Notes under the pieces: model-generated
What the model was told of the DNA's origin: nothing
What the model saw: the letters and a program-made list of their open reading frames with translations, nothing else
Database searches by the model: none
Translations under genes and position numbers: made by a program
Assembly (NCBI RefSeq): GCF_031877795.1
Contig: NC_133932.1
Coordinates: 20,524,180 to 20,588,179 of the forward strand
Origin: Strix aluco
Lineage: Eukaryota; Chordata; Aves; Strigiformes; Strigidae
Direction: 5' to 3'
DNA length: 64,000 bases
Shown: positions 24,331 through 36,299 of the stretch, in pieces
How positions within the stretch are numbered: position 1 is the stretch's first letter
How the letters are laid out: each line of letters starts with the position of its first letter

Positions 24331-27300
24331 ATAGTTTGTAACCAAATGGCAAACTATGAGTTGAAGCCCTCTCTCCTCGCCAAACTCCATAAAAGATAAT
24401 TACTCCTGGAGTTCAAGTGGTGGCATGTTTTGCAAGAGATCTGGAAGCTTAGTATGCAGCTTTCAGATAGATGTTGTAATTGTGCCTATGATTACCCCCC
24501 CCCCTCCTTTTTTGTTCCCAATGATTTATTAAATTCACACATTGAAAACTTGCAGGAAAACTATGATGGCTGTCAACAATCTGCTCATCGTGGTGTGCCA
24601 GAGATCAAAATACCCGTATGCTCATTTGGGGGCATTTGTTAGGCACGTGGACTGGTGAAATCAGAAGCGTGTGGTCCTGAGGGCTGAGGAGTCTGCGTCT
24701 ATCATCACATGGCAGTAGGAGGACAAAGGCAGCCTTCGTCCTTCCCAGAGGTGTGACTGTATGTCTGCACCGTGCAGAGGTCAGAGCAAGGGACGCTCTT
24801 CATTAGGGACTGGGTTCCCTCTGCTTAGAGTCTACATGTTTTCTTTTAAAGTTTGACTCTTGTCTCTGGCGATATCTCCTGCAGACGGATGCTGGCCTCT
24901 TTGCTTGCCCTAAATTCTGTTGTACTTACCTCATTACTCTCCTAATGATGAGCTGACAAATGCTTTTGCTTGATTTACTGGCGGTGTTACAGGTGTGTGG
25001 AACACTTGTCAGTACCTTGCTACTACATGCCTAATTTTTCAAACGGCTGGGTGTGCTAGCTTCCTTTGCAAAACATCCCTGCACATTTACCTGGTATTAC
25101 TCCCCTGCCGTGGGCTTTATCACATACCTGCACCAAAGGCTTCCAGAGCTGTGCCCTAGGATTTCCTCCCCCCCCTCCAAAAAAAAAATCAGGCCCTACG
25201 TGCAGGTGTTGATGTAACTGGTCTTCCGATAAGGAGAAGTGAGCAGAGGAACGACATGACGCAGCAGTCCTCCAGCTGGTTGCGGGTACTCTGCACCAAG
25301 GATGGTCCAGCAGCCACCCTGGGACAGGCAGCAGGGCAGAGTGTGTCCCTGCTCCTCCTACCCTTGCGAGGAGCTCCCGGCTGCCCCAGCCCACGGCGCA
25401 GGTTTGCACCCGGCCTTTCACCTCTCACCCGTTTGTCTTTCTAAACCAGAAGAGGACGATTCATTGATCAAACCCCAGAAGGCAGACCATGCCACCACCT
25501 GCATGAGCGCATCGCTGAGTTCAAGCAGGGGTTTTGGAGTGAGGGAGCGGGGCAGGTGAGAGGTCTCCAGGCATCACACAGCAATGGAGAGGGAACTGCT
25601 CGGGAAGGGAGGGACATCAACATTTTGCGCACACATTTCTTCACCACTTGGGCAGAGCTCTTCTGCTCTTCTTCTGGTTGTGTTGCTAGGAGAGGAGTGC
25701 TCTGCCCTCTTCATGGCTATGAATAGCTCGCTCTTGTTTATTCAGCTCAGCTCCGCCTGCTGGTTACAACCACAACCGGCACCATCTCATTGCGTGACAC
25801 CACCATAAAACAATGCAACTGCAAGAGGAACAGTGGCCCCTCGGGCTGAGAAGACTTCAGGATACCTCTCTACTGCACCGCTCCAGAGCCGTCCTTCTCC
25901 TCCTCTCACCACACTCCACGGCGCATCCTCTGCCTCCAGTAGAAAGGTCTGAAACCAGACAAACAGCGCCCTGTCACCCCCAGAAAGCAACACTGAGAGG
26001 CAGGACCTGCAAATCAGGGCATGAGCTCAGAAATCTGGTTTGAAAATACATGCACGATCACTTCAGGGTCCTCTTCTGCTATTCCAGTGTCGGAGCCTTT
26101 CATGAGCTAGAAAAGTTACTTTTCCTTTTTTAGTGAAGGCTGAGATTCTTGCATAAGCCCATGAATCCAAGATCAGGGACTTCAAGAAAAGTAACAGATG
26201 GCTTGAATATTTGCAATAATGGGATTCCCAAGATTTTCTTAAGAATATTTTGTCTGAGGACCGGGAATGAAGCATCTACAGCAACGGAATTAGATGGGCT
26301 GTACTGACAATGGGAAAAACTAATGGGGCTGAGCAAAAGACTCTCCAAAGTGCTGCAAAATGTGACCAAGCACAGCATTTCAGAACATCTACTCCAAGGG
26401 ACAGAGGGACTGGCAGCAATCACAACCAGCCTACACGTTATGAGACGGGATGCATGTGTACAGATAACCACAGAGAGCCATGCAAGTTCAGAGTAGCAGA
26501 GTAGACACAAAAGTCCCAGATTTCAGAACAGCCTGGGCACTCGACTGAGAGGAATAAGTACTAGGCAAGGCAGAGCAGCATAGATCAGGAGATATGGACG
26601 GTTGCTGCACAGGTGCAGATGAACCACCTCTTCTTTTTCAGCGTCGTGAGCTTTCACGTGTGTGTATTTCTCTGGACATCTCGTCTTTCTCCACCTGGGA
26701 ATTTTGTTGGGATGAAATCTCAATACTGCATACGTTCATCCAGAATTTCCACATGCCCACCAGGTAGCATGGAATTTTAGATAGCCGGACTGCTGAACAT
26801 CCAGAAATTCAGGATAGGTCAACTGCACACTGGGGAGGTGAACTGTATAGCATGAACGCACTATGTCTAACGAATCCAAAAATTGTCAGACCTGCTGTGC
26901 ATATGCTCTGCAGATGATCTGCATATGTACAGTATGCCCAGCGCACTCTAAAAGTGTCTGGTCTACCCTGCATGTGCAAAACATCTATATGGTGCAGGTG
27001 TATGTATTCCTGCTCGGGAAATTTGTAGAGGAGGGAACAGCTGAATGCTTCAGTGCAGTAGACAAGGAAACTTAGGTATATCCATATGTATGGAGGCTAG
27101 ACTATCCTATTGCATGCTACTTCTTTTACAGCAGCCACCTAAACAATGTAACTGGGGTTGGGGTCCTATTGTACAAGACATTGTACATGTGCATAGTGAA
27201 AAGGTGTTATTTACTCGCTTCCCCCCAAAATTTCCCACCATGTAATCTAAATTAATTGAAGTGCAAGAAAGGGGCACTGTAATTCCTACTTGACAGACGA

Positions 27301-29229
27301 TGAGCCAAATAAAAGGAAGCTCTTGGTCTCCTAAAGCAGGACATGGGTGAATTTTAGACACCTGAGTGCAAATGATTATCCTGCAAACCCTTGTTCAGCT
27401 CATGCCTGATGCTGGGGATGCCCAGACCCCTCAGGCCCACCAGATTTGACAGTGAGGCCACACGGCTTCAGCAGCTCTGCTCTGCACCTATCTGGGCAAG
27501 CCTCCCACTTGACAAGGCTAAGCACAACAGACAGCAGCAGAAGCAGGAGGAGCGGGACAGGAAATGCCTCTTTGCCTAAAGGAACATATCTCCACCTTGG
27601 GCTCTGTGCAAGCCCCCAGAGAGGATGATGCTTCTTTTTAAGGTGCAGTGTCCAAAGGGGTTAAAACACTCATGGAGGATATGGAAGACCCAGCCTTCAC
27701 TGCCTCCTCTGCCCCAGGGCTTTCCTGTCTGCATCTCCCATGGATGTGCTCCAGCTCTGGAGCTGTTGGCTGTTTTGGAGAGAGAGGGCATGCTCACCTC
27801 TTCTGCCAAAGGCATTATGATTTTCTTAAAAGAGCTGTGGCTTCCCTGGGCATACACACACACCGGAGAGGAAGCATCTGCAGGAATCGCCAGCCTGGGG
27901 TTTCAGCAGAGAGGAGGGGGAAGCCCACACTCCAGTCCACTCTCAAGTGAGCGCTTCTGACTTTTACCTCATGTCTCTTTAAAATAAAATTCATAAACAG
28001 GCGCTGGGCAAAGGGACCCATGTTTTCCTTCATACATGGAGTGCCATGAGATCAATGAGATTAAACATGTGCTTACATGCTGTCCTGAATTGGGGCCATG
28101 AGGAGAGCAATGGGAAAGTAAACAGAAGAGAAACGTTATGGAAATGAAGGAAGAGGGAAAATCCATCTTGCCAAGAGCAGCAGCTCTCATCAGTTGCAAG
28201 AAGATATGGCCTCACCCAGAGCTGATTAGGCATTAGGAAGTCCAGGGACTGGAGAAGAAGACCAAGTCATCTTCATCAAGCTTCAAAAATGGCCTGACAG
28301 AGTGAGACTCGGAGCAGTGGAGAAAGGCTATCTATTGGGTGCAGCCGTCCCCAGAGAAGGTAAGTTTAGCCCTGGATTATTTTTCCCCATTAGCAGAATG
28401 TGGGTACTTGAAATGATCAGTGACAATATAGAGAGGCTTTTGTTCTCCCTTAAGAGACTCAGAAATCTTGAGCTGGATGTTAGGCTCGGGAGATGTCAGA
28501 GCCTTGCTGTAGATCCTGTGTACCAGTAGGCACAGCTGCTGCCCTACATCCCATTGTGGAGACTGCAGGAGTTGAAGCTAGACGTGATGACCACTCTGCA
28601 TACAATCTGGCTTTGCTTTCGACAGGTTGAGTGCAGCAGTCATCCTCTTCTGAGGATCTGCAGTGCCAGTTCCCAGCACTCATCAAGGTCAGAGTCCTCT
28701 TGAGGAGAGCTCTTGGGCAGCCTGCTCAGGCGGGTTGACTGACACCTTTGCCCAAGGCTTTGGTGAGAGCACGCTCTACCTCCCAATTGCCTGACCGCAA
28801 AAGATTTGATTTGGTTTTCCTGCCTGTCAAATTCTAGACTGTGCGTTCTTCCACCTTTTCATACTCTCCATGTTGCCTTTAGTCCTTTCACCCAGATCTC
28901 TCGGTGCCCTTCCAGATGGGAAATTTGTAAGAGCATCTCTCATTTTTCAGCCTTCTCTCCTGGCTTTACTCTTCCCCTTCTCCTTTCTCCCCAGTCACTC
29001 TTGGTTGCAGTCTTCCTTCCCTGCTTGACCTCTATTTCTCTTTCCTGGGAAGAACCTCATTTGCATCTGTCCTAGTATCCAAGCTACAAATTAGACCTGG
29101 TTAAAATTTCTTGCAGCGAAACCCTGACTTGTATAAAACTTTTGAGTTTTGGAGGGATTGTAGGAGCTCTGGTTTTGGGAAGTGGCTTTTCTATTGAGCA
29201 CTTGAGTTCAAAAACGTGCATTCTCCCTT
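24331..29229. other. Long non-coding stretch
   Basis: No gene recognised. A strong donor-like AAG/GTAAGT follows base 28359, but no clear acceptor or start codon is paired with it. Open frames are under about 126 codons and lack features. Confidence 0.45.
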
Positions 29230-29404
29230 CTGCTACAGGTTCAGAAGATGACCTTGGGTAGGTCATTTAATCTGCCTGCATCTGTTTTACCACTGTTAAA
29301 TTTAGATAAAAATACTTGCCAGGGTTAGTAAAATGTCTCCGAGATCGTTGGGCAAAAAAAGCTATTGAAGTGATGATTATTATGATAATTATAATTATTT
29401 TTAT
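29230..29404 (+). mobile_element. MIR/CORE-SINE-like relic with LINE-type 3' tail
   Basis: GATGACCTTGGGTAGGTCATTTAATCTGCC and GTTTTACCACTGTTAAATTTAGATAAAAATACTTGCC follow the order of the MIR consensus (tRNA-like body, then CAGTTT..CATCTGTAAAATGGGGATAATAATA). The remainder, GAGATCGTTGGG through an AT-rich ATTATT tail, resembles the L2/L3-type end. It is highly diverged, so the insertion is ancient. Confidence 0.55.
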
Positions 29405-30387
29405 TAAATGAAACCAGGTGCAACACTCTTCTGGGCTCTGTAGACCTTTTCCACTGAGAGTCACAGGAAAAAACTTTTGTTGTCCCTGGACAGGGATGTG
29501 TTTTTTGAGATTGAGTTTTGTGGTTTCGTTATGAAACGTATGACAGCCAGTCACGTGGTTTGCTTTCTGGGCCGACTGAACCCTGCTGAACCCACATGCC
29601 AGGCAGTGCCGAGTTTAATGATTCATGCCGGCTATGTTTTGGTTTAGCTTTTGCTGGACGGAGAGCATAAAAACCTCTTAGCTGAAGCCACTGAAAACAT
29701 TTTGCCCAAATGTCAGCGAGCCCGGACCCAACACGGCCCCGCTGCTGGGCGAGACCCTTTGTGGGTGCCGGGGTGCCGGGAGGCAGCCAGACCTTCCCAC
29801 TGCAGAACCACGCTCCCTCGCTCCCCGCGTCGGGGGCCGCAGACATCTTCGGGAGCCCACGAGGGCTTGGTTTTGGCGCTCCTCTCCTCGCCCTTCTCCC
29901 CTGCCTCCTGCCACCCTGTTGCCGGCAAGTGGGCTGGCGGCTGCGGGATGCAGCTGGCCCCGAGGCCCCGGCGCTGGGTCCCCACCATTCGGCCTGCGCT
30001 GTTCTTTGCGCGCCCTTGGGGGAACGGGCCAAGTCCTCCGCCGGCTCCTCCGCTGCTGCTGCCGCCCCTGGAGCAGCCGGGGCGCTGGCAGCCGCAGCCG
30101 GCGGAGGGAGGCCGTGGGCCCGCGCCGTTTCCTTCGCGGGTTTCTCGCTGCCGTTCCGGCTGGAGCCCACCGGACCGGCGGGGGGAGGCTGGGACACCAC
30201 CCCCCCACCACCCCCCCCCCGCTACACGCTGGCGGCTCGGCGCCGGCCATTTTCCCGGGGAGGCGACGGGCGGCCTCCCCCTGCCCCCGCGCCCCGGCGG
30301 GGGAGGGTGGGTGCGGGCGCGGGGAGCGGCGGCCAGGCCCGGCCCGCCCGCCTGTCACCGGAGTTGGGAGTTCGCATGGAGGAGGCC

Positions 30388-30414
30388 GGAGGAGGAGGAG
30401 GAGGAGGAGGAGGA
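30388..30414. repeat. (GGA)9 trinucleotide repeat
   Basis: Nine perfect GGA units within a wider purine tract (about 30377-30440), in the probable 5' UTR of CpG island 2. It gives poly-Glu, poly-Gly or poly-Arg frames that have no other support. Confidence 0.9.
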
Positions 30415-30724
30415 GAGAGGAGGGAGGAGGAGGGAGGGGGACGTCTTGTTTGTGGCTTGTCAGCAGCCGCTGGAGACAAGCCTCCATGTGTGAAAGCCGC
30501 TTGGCATGAATGCCTGGGCCGTACCAAGCGCCGCGGCGCCCGCGGGGGGAGGCCGCCCCGCCGCCCCGCCGCCCCGCGCAGACAATAGGCCCCGCAAGGG
30601 TTCCCCCTAAGTTGCCTTGATGCTGCCCTAGCGCCCGGCCAGCGCAGGCCGCGCCGCCGGCAGGGTCCCGCTCCCCGCCGCCGCCCCCCGACATGCCGCT
30701 CCGCGCCTTCGCCGCCTGAGGCAG

Positions 30725-30730
30725 GTAAGC
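30725..30730 (+). other. Strong splice donor GTAAGC
   Basis: CAG/GTAAGC matches the vertebrate donor consensus closely and lies within a CpG island, which is typical of a first-exon end. The acceptor partner cannot be assigned. A candidate acceptor lies at 33832. Confidence 0.5.
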
Positions 30731-30750
30731 GCCGGCCCCGCCGCCCGCCC

Positions 30751-30780
30751 CGGCCCGGCCCGGCCCGGCCCGGCCCGGCC
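30751..30780. repeat. (CGGCC)6 pentanucleotide repeat
   Basis: Six perfect CGGCC units, with similar imperfect sequence on each side, beginning 26 bases after the donor at 30725. It lies inside the putative first intron. Confidence 0.9.
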
Positions 30781-31330
30781 CCGCCGCCGGGCAGCCTGCG
30801 CGCCGCGCTGCCGGCGGGGGGCCGATGGCTGGCGCCGCCGCCCCCGGGGCCGCCTCCCCGCCGCCGGCTCCCCTGGCGCGGCCCGGCTGCCGGCGGCGGG
30901 GGGGCGGCGTGTGCGCGCCGGTATGTGTGCGAGCGGGCGGGCGGCTGCGTGTGCCGCAGTCAGCCCCGGCACGCTGCCCGGCTCCCCCCCGGTCCCGCCG
31001 GCCCGGCGGGGGGGCGGAAAGTTTTGCAGCGGTCGGCCGGCGGCCGTCCCCGCCGCGCCGTGCCTCAGTTTCCCCCCGGCGGCGGTGGCGCGCAGGGAGG
31101 GACGGCGGTGGCGGCGGGGGGGGATCCCGGGACCAGCGCGGGGCGGGGGGGGGAGAGCCGGGGCCGAGCGCGGGAGGGACAAAAAGCGCCTCCACCTGTT
31201 GGCTCCTGTCCCGGCGGCTTTTGGGGGGGCGGCGGGGGCCAGGGGGGCGCCCCCCGCCCGCTGCCCTGCGCTGGGGTGAAGCCCCGCGGGGGCGGCCCCG
31301 GGGAGGGCGGAACGCCGGGGGTCTTTTGTC

Positions 31331-33590
31331 ACTCCTCCATCCCTCTGCCTCCGGAGCCGGGCAGACCCGGGAAGTCTGCCGCGCGGATGGGAGATGTGTT
31401 TCCCTTCCTGGATGTTGGGAGATGGAATCAGATGTATTTACCGTTGCCGTTTATCAGCAAGTAAATATCCAGCTCGGCGCGAGAGCGGCAGCGTGAAGCC
31501 TGCTTGCTTGCTTGCTGGAGGTTTTGTGGCTGTTAACCTACTGTCGGTGAGGTGAGAATGTGCAAGAGAAAAAAACCAAAAAAACCAAAAAAAAACCGGC
31601 AGAGGGGAGAGAAACCCTGATCCTCACGCCCGGCCTCATTACAGCATCGGCGCTGGGTTTGGTTAAAATTGAGAGGGTTATGTTTTCCTTTTGGCATGAG
31701 GCGCAGAAAGCCTCCCAGTACGCGAGGTGCATCCTCACGAGGTCTTTTAAGTTTGTCATCTGCCATCATTCAAGTTTCATTGATTCTAGTTTTTTTGTTA
31801 AAAAATAACCTACAAGAGAATCTGAGCTGCACAAACGTTCGTCATCCTAATGTCCTGACACAACCTATGAGAGGCTGGAGCCGAAAGAGGGGGAGAGAGT
31901 GAGGATATGTGCTTTCCCAGTCAGGGCTGGGAGGAGAGCATCGTGTGTAGAAGAATATGAGCAGGAATGGGAGATGGGGGAGGGAGTCTAAATTGTCCTG
32001 AGACCCTATTCAATCCAGCAAGGAAGATGGAGGATCTTGCTGCTGCGAAAAAAATGTATGGCAGAAATCTCAGCCAGCTTCCCTCTGACTTGTTACCTCC
32101 CTTCAAAAAAATAAATAAATAAGCAGAAAAAGAATCAAAGCAAACCCCCATGATTTGCTGTAACGTTTTCCATGATACCTTTATCCCGCACGCTTTAGAG
32201 TCAGAGAGTCCAGTGATGGAGGTATGTGAGCAGCAGGGAGAAAGACTGAGGTTTATCATCACAGGAGGGGGAGAAGTATCAGATCATGTTTGAAAGGAGA
32301 CTTGTCAGGCAGTGAGGTAGGGAGAAAAAAATGCCTGTTCCAGGCAGCTGGACCTGGGGAGGAGGCGGTGGCTCCGGCACCTACGGTTCTGATGCTGGGT
32401 GGAAAACCTGTGGAGAGAGAACGTAGACAGATGGGGGAGCGGGGAGGAAGGATGTCCGAGGAAGAAAGACCTGGACCCTCTCCTTGGAGGGCTTTAAAAA
32501 GAGGGGGAATTTTAAACTGAATCAGGACACAAGCAGGGATGGAGTGTACCTAAGCTGAATGTGATGTATCAGGACTTTTTGGCACAGAAGGAAACAGAGG
32601 TTGAGTTTTCTGACTCGGCAGGGTTCAGGGCAGTTGGTAGGGGGAAGAGATCTTTGTAGCCAGCTCAAGGGGTGATAGTGACTTGGTCAAGGATTGCAGC
32701 TGTGGGGATGGGGAGGGAGCATGTGGCTTGCCTTTTCCATAGGTGGCTTCTCTGGTAGGGGGACCTTCTGTTAAAATGTCTTTGGAGATTTCTGTTAATT
32801 ATGTTGGAATCTGGCAACAGCACGAACAAAATATCCGTCCCTTGTGGAAATATGTGTGGGGATGAAATAAAGCTTTATCATGAACGCTCCTGTGCACCCA
32901 GCTCCTCCACAGGCACGGAAACAGCAAGTTCGTGCAAACACACCTGCTTGTGTAGCACATTCTTCCTCCTGAGGGGCAACATGCACATCTTGTAAGCGTG
33001 GTTCCTGCATAGACACGGCCCAATTCTTGTGTTTTCCTCAGTTTACATAATAGCTTATTCTATCAGCCTGGTAGCGGTAGTATTTGACAGCCAACTTTGC
33101 AATAGCACGAATGACGATGTGAGGTGGCTAAGACTTGAAACCAGTATGTGCCATATTTTAGCTTTTCCGTTCACAGCAGCGTTCCGGTGATGGAGCAGGC
33201 ACATACCACAGACATTGCATGCACAAGCGACGCCATAAAAATGTTATGCACATACACATGCAGAGGACTGATCTCGGGTCAAACATACTCAAAGTTGCTC
33301 TCTTTGGAAGGAAGCTGAAGCAGCGCCTGCTTGTTGCAGACAGAGCTCGCACACTGCTCCCGCACACGCAGATCACACGCGTGCATGCTCCACCTTTCCT
33401 CTCTGGGATCACCTGTTTGAATTCCAGCTGGGCTGGCAGCACAGGGAAGTTTTGCACCCCCTTGGATGGGGATTTGATGTCCTTTCTGTTCCAGCTTGGT
33501 GCTGGCTGGGCTTGAGCCACAAAAGCTTAACAACAGGGAACACTAATGAGCCCCGGCTTGGCATGCTGAGAAGAAAGGCCAAGGGCTGAG
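31331..33590. other. Non-coding stretch after CpG island 2
   Basis: Probable intron. A short segment at about 32665-32710 (TAGTGACTTGGTCAAGG...CAGCTGTGG) vaguely resembles a reverse MIR core, but is too short to call. No gene recognised. Confidence 0.45.
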
Positions 33591-33594
33591 CGGG

Positions 33595-33724
33595 CATAAA
33601 AACAGTGGCGTGGAGCCCCCTGGCCAGAGCCTGAGTCTCGGCGTGAAGGCTGGGGAGGGAGCGGAGTCTCTGGAGTCGGGAACAAGACGGCAGCGCTGCA
33701 GCAAAGGCGCGAGAGGAGACCATG
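33595..33724 (+). promoter_or_regulatory. Candidate TATA-type promoter and short leader
   Basis: CATAAAAA at 33595-33602 sits in a moderately GC-rich patch about 125 bases before an ATG in good context (GAGACCATGT, ATG at 33722). The frame from that ATG runs 36 codons and stops at the TAG at 33830-33832, which doubles as a splice-acceptor AG. It could be an alternative promoter. It could also be chance. Confidence 0.2.
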
Positions 33725-33832
33725 TTGGGGGGAGGAGAGCAGGCTGCTGTTTCCACATCATCTGAAAACTCAACCTGCTGTCAGGACAGAAGGAAGGCTT
33801 GTGCATATTTTATGTCACTTTTCTCCTTCTAG

Positions 33833-34138
33833 GACAAGCTGCTGATCTGATCAGCTATGCGCTTTAAAATCCTCGACGCGCCGATCAGCAAGTATGACTT
33901 GAGGCCAATAACCAGCCTTGGCCTCCTGCCTCCGCTCCTTTGTGGACAGTCGGTTGCATCCCATGCCGCCCTTCCCCGGAGAGCGCGTGCACAATTAAAC
34001 CCTGCACGCCGCTCCTCAACTACGGCATGGGATGTGACTAGCTGCATGGAGACGGGGACAGAAAATGGCAACGTGTCAGGGCCGGGGGCGGGGGAGAGGC
34101 GGGGAGGGGAGTTGGCCATTTCTTATGCTGTTTGCTGA
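33833..34138 (+). other. Exon candidate with 93-codon open frame
   Basis: A good acceptor, TTTTCTCCTTCTAG, ends at 33832. From ATG at 33857 a frame of 93 codons stays open to TGA at 34136-34138. The peptide starts MRFKILDAPISKYDLRPITS and becomes Gly/Arg-rich at the end. No family is recognised, and no good donor within the frame was found. The stretch also contains the nested inverted repeat at 33957-34034. It may be a terminal or non-coding exon, or a conserved non-coding element that is open by chance. Confidence 0.2.
33957..34034. repeat. Nested inverted repeat, 78 nt, hairpin-forming
   Basis: The outer arms CATCCCATGCCG (33957-33968) and CGGCATGGGATG (34023-34034) are perfect 12-bp complements, extended outward by about five wobble or standard pairs. 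The inner arms GAGCGCGTGCA (33981-33991) and TGCACGCCGCTC (34003-34014) pair with a one-base bulge and close an 11-nt loop. The unpaired parts between them are 12 and 8 nt. The overall size is that of a small precursor hairpin. Confidence 0.7.
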
Positions 34139-34646
34139 TGTCTAGAAGGAGACTAAACGGGTAAATCGGTTTTCCTTTGAACTGGTTGTGCATTGCTCCA
34201 GTCAGCTGCTCTTGCCTCTGAGATCTTCAGCGGTGGCTCAGGAGTCGGTGGGGCTGGCAGCAAATAAAATGTATTTCACTCCGTCAGCCTGGATTTTGTG
34301 GCATTGGGGGTTATCAGACAAGAGAATTTCTCCTCAGCAGTTATTCGGTGTTGCCCCTGCGTGGCAGAGCCACTAGAGCCACCGACATTGCTCCTACCTG
34401 CTGGAGATGCGTGCACCACCGATGCTCCCTGCCCTACACCTAAGGGTGCAGGCGTCTCGGGCGTCATGGTTTTGATAACAGTCTTGCACATACAAACACA
34501 TTATTCCTGTGTCCTATAAGCAAAGTCTAAACTCTAAACACCATTTTGGGACACATGGAGAAGCAGATATTCTTGCTGTGTGATGTGGAGTTATGCACCT
34601 AACTGAGTTAATGTTGCCCCTTCATTTGGCACGTTTGAGAAATGGT

Positions 34647-34702
34647 GGTCTCGGACATGGAGGTCTTGAACACAGAGGTCTCGGACACAGAGGTCTCACA
34701 GA
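34647..34702. repeat. 15-bp tandem repeat, 3.7 units
   Basis: Units GGTCTCGGACATGGA, GGTCTTGAACACAGA and GGTCTCGGACACAGA plus a partial unit run head to tail. Confidence 0.85.
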
Positions 34703-34754
34703 ACTTGAGATCCTGACACTGATTTGACAGGCAGCCTTAGAGAAATTGTGTTAA

Positions 34755-34832
34755 AGCTCAGATTGATTTTCCTTTTGAAATCTGTAAAATGGGGGTAATG
34801 CTTGCCCACCTCCCAGGGAAGGAGCAGCACAC
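34755..34832 (+). mobile_element. MIR/CORE-SINE-like fragment
   Basis: TTTTGAAATCTGTAAAATGGGGGTAATGCTTGCCCACCTCCCAGGG matches the 3' half of the MIR consensus (CATCTGTAAAATGGGGATAATAATACCTACCTCACAGGG). The 5' part is lost or too diverged. Confidence 0.55.
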
Positions 34833-36190
34833 CGAATTGCTTGCGTACGGCTGTGTAGTGCTGCGTGCTCCTGTGCAGACACTACGGTGGGCTCGCACAC
34901 CATCGCACGAACAAAGCGTGCAGTTTTGCACCGAGCGTGACTCATGCTATGATAAATTTTGCTAGAAGTATGCGCACACTCGGCGCTCGGTTGGACAGTG
35001 AATTCTGTTTTGTCCTTCCAGCAGAAAACAGCGCAACTTGCCAGTGACATGGACTGTACATGTATTCCCATAACAACAATATTATAAACATATGGTAAAC
35101 CTGGTGTAACAACTGCTGTCCGTGCCTCCACGCAAAACAAGGAGCTGATTAACAAAAACTCGAGGCTGTCTGAGGCTGTATCTCCCCAGACTGTGATCTC
35201 ATCAGCTTTCCCAAGCTAACCGCAACCTGGTCACTGCTCGGATTGTAAACTTGGGCTGAGGGGGGGAGAGCAGTTTGCAGGAATAGCTATTTGTGATTCA
35301 GTCTGCTTCCCTCTGACTCAGTACTGAACCATCCCTTGGTAGGGTATTTGGGGATAGTTCGCTTAGGACGTCGCGCATCAGTTTAGTTCTTGGAGGAAAT
35401 TCTGCAGTACCCGGGCTTGCTTACAACTGAGTTTTGTCTCGGCATCTTTTGTAAAAACAACCCCCTAAAACCTACTTCTGATTATTAAAGACGCCATGGT
35501 AATTTTTGCCAAAAGAAGGGGGGGCGGGGGTGGTCTTAGCCCTGGGCACTTTGCCAGGCTCGAGCTCAGGAAATTGCAGTCTATCTAGGTAAAACTCCCC
35601 TATAGTTTAAATGAAAAAAAGTATTCATCTCTTACTGTCTTAAAGGGTTAGCGCTGTATTTCTCTGGAGTCTTAAACAGACAGTACATTCTCGCTGGAGA
35701 GGTGGTTACAGTTGCTTGCTGGGAGAAGAATTTTTTATGCAAAAACTGGGGCCTTTTTTGCATTTTTGGGACGCTTCTAATTGCAAAATGCTGTATACAT
35801 TTTAGGTTATTGCAAGGCTCGAATGAATATGTGGATTAACATACAAATACAAGTGCAAGGAAATACGCTGGTGTGGTGTTTGCACAGGGGGCAGGCAGCT
35901 AGCAAATACATGTTTTTTCTGTAGCAGAAAAATAAGGACCAGTTTTTCAGTCGTGTGCGTGTGCATCTGGGGGCTGGATTTTGTATGTTTAGCAGCAATT
36001 GCTTTTGTAAGCTGCTGCTAAGGCACGTAACTGGCCATGTGCAATTGCAGTAATGGAATGTGAAAATGCAACTACACACAGACCTGTAATCTTGCATGCA
36101 AAATACTGCTGGTCTGGTTCTCCAGGTACAAAAAATGGTCTGAGATAGTACTTGCCTTTTCATTTAACTGCATTCACCTGCATTTTTCAG
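34833..36190. other. Non-coding stretch
   Basis: No gene recognised. The stretch is AT-leaning, with an open frame of 134 codons (34751-35155 minus) that overlaps the SINE-like relic and is unlikely to be coding. Confidence 0.45.
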
Positions 36191-36299
36191 GTGGCAGCTG
36201 TGTGTATGGAGTGCTGAATGATTATCCTTGCTATTTTTACTCCAAGAAGAAGGAGGAAATTAAATCGTTACTAGTGATTGGGGTAGTACATGTGTCATG
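36191..36299 (+). other. Candidate 109-nt exon, one frame open
   Basis: A strong acceptor (CACCTGCATTTTTCAG, ending 36190) and a strong donor (CATG/GTAAGC after 36299) flank 109 bases. One frame is open throughout and reads GSCVYGVLNDYPCYFYSKKK, then a segment rich in Glu, Leu and Val; the other two frames have stops. Chance openness over 36 codons is not rare. No domain is recognised. It is a better candidate than most in this window, but remains unconfirmed. Confidence 0.3.

Larger units (their letters stand above)
29740..31330 (+). promoter_or_regulatory. CpG island 2, probable promoter and 5' UTR exon
   Basis: The largest CpG-dense block of the window, about 1.6 kb, flanked by AT-leaning DNA. 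A strong donor, GAGGCAG/GTAAGC, follows base 30724, suggesting a first exon on the plus strand ending there. Upstream of it are several ATG codons opening only short or composition-driven frames, including an eight-codon frame at 30693-30719 that stops five bases before the exon end. The exon is therefore most likely non-coding. Long open frames on both strands (up to 505 codons on the minus) are GC artefacts rich in Pro, Arg, Gly and Ala. The gene cannot be named from this sequence. Confidence 0.65.

Noticed and set aside
29678-31195. 505-codon minus-strand open frame
   Set aside because: It spans CpG island 2 with Pro/Arg/Gly/Ala runs and overlaps equally long open frames on the other strand. 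No domain and no supported start.
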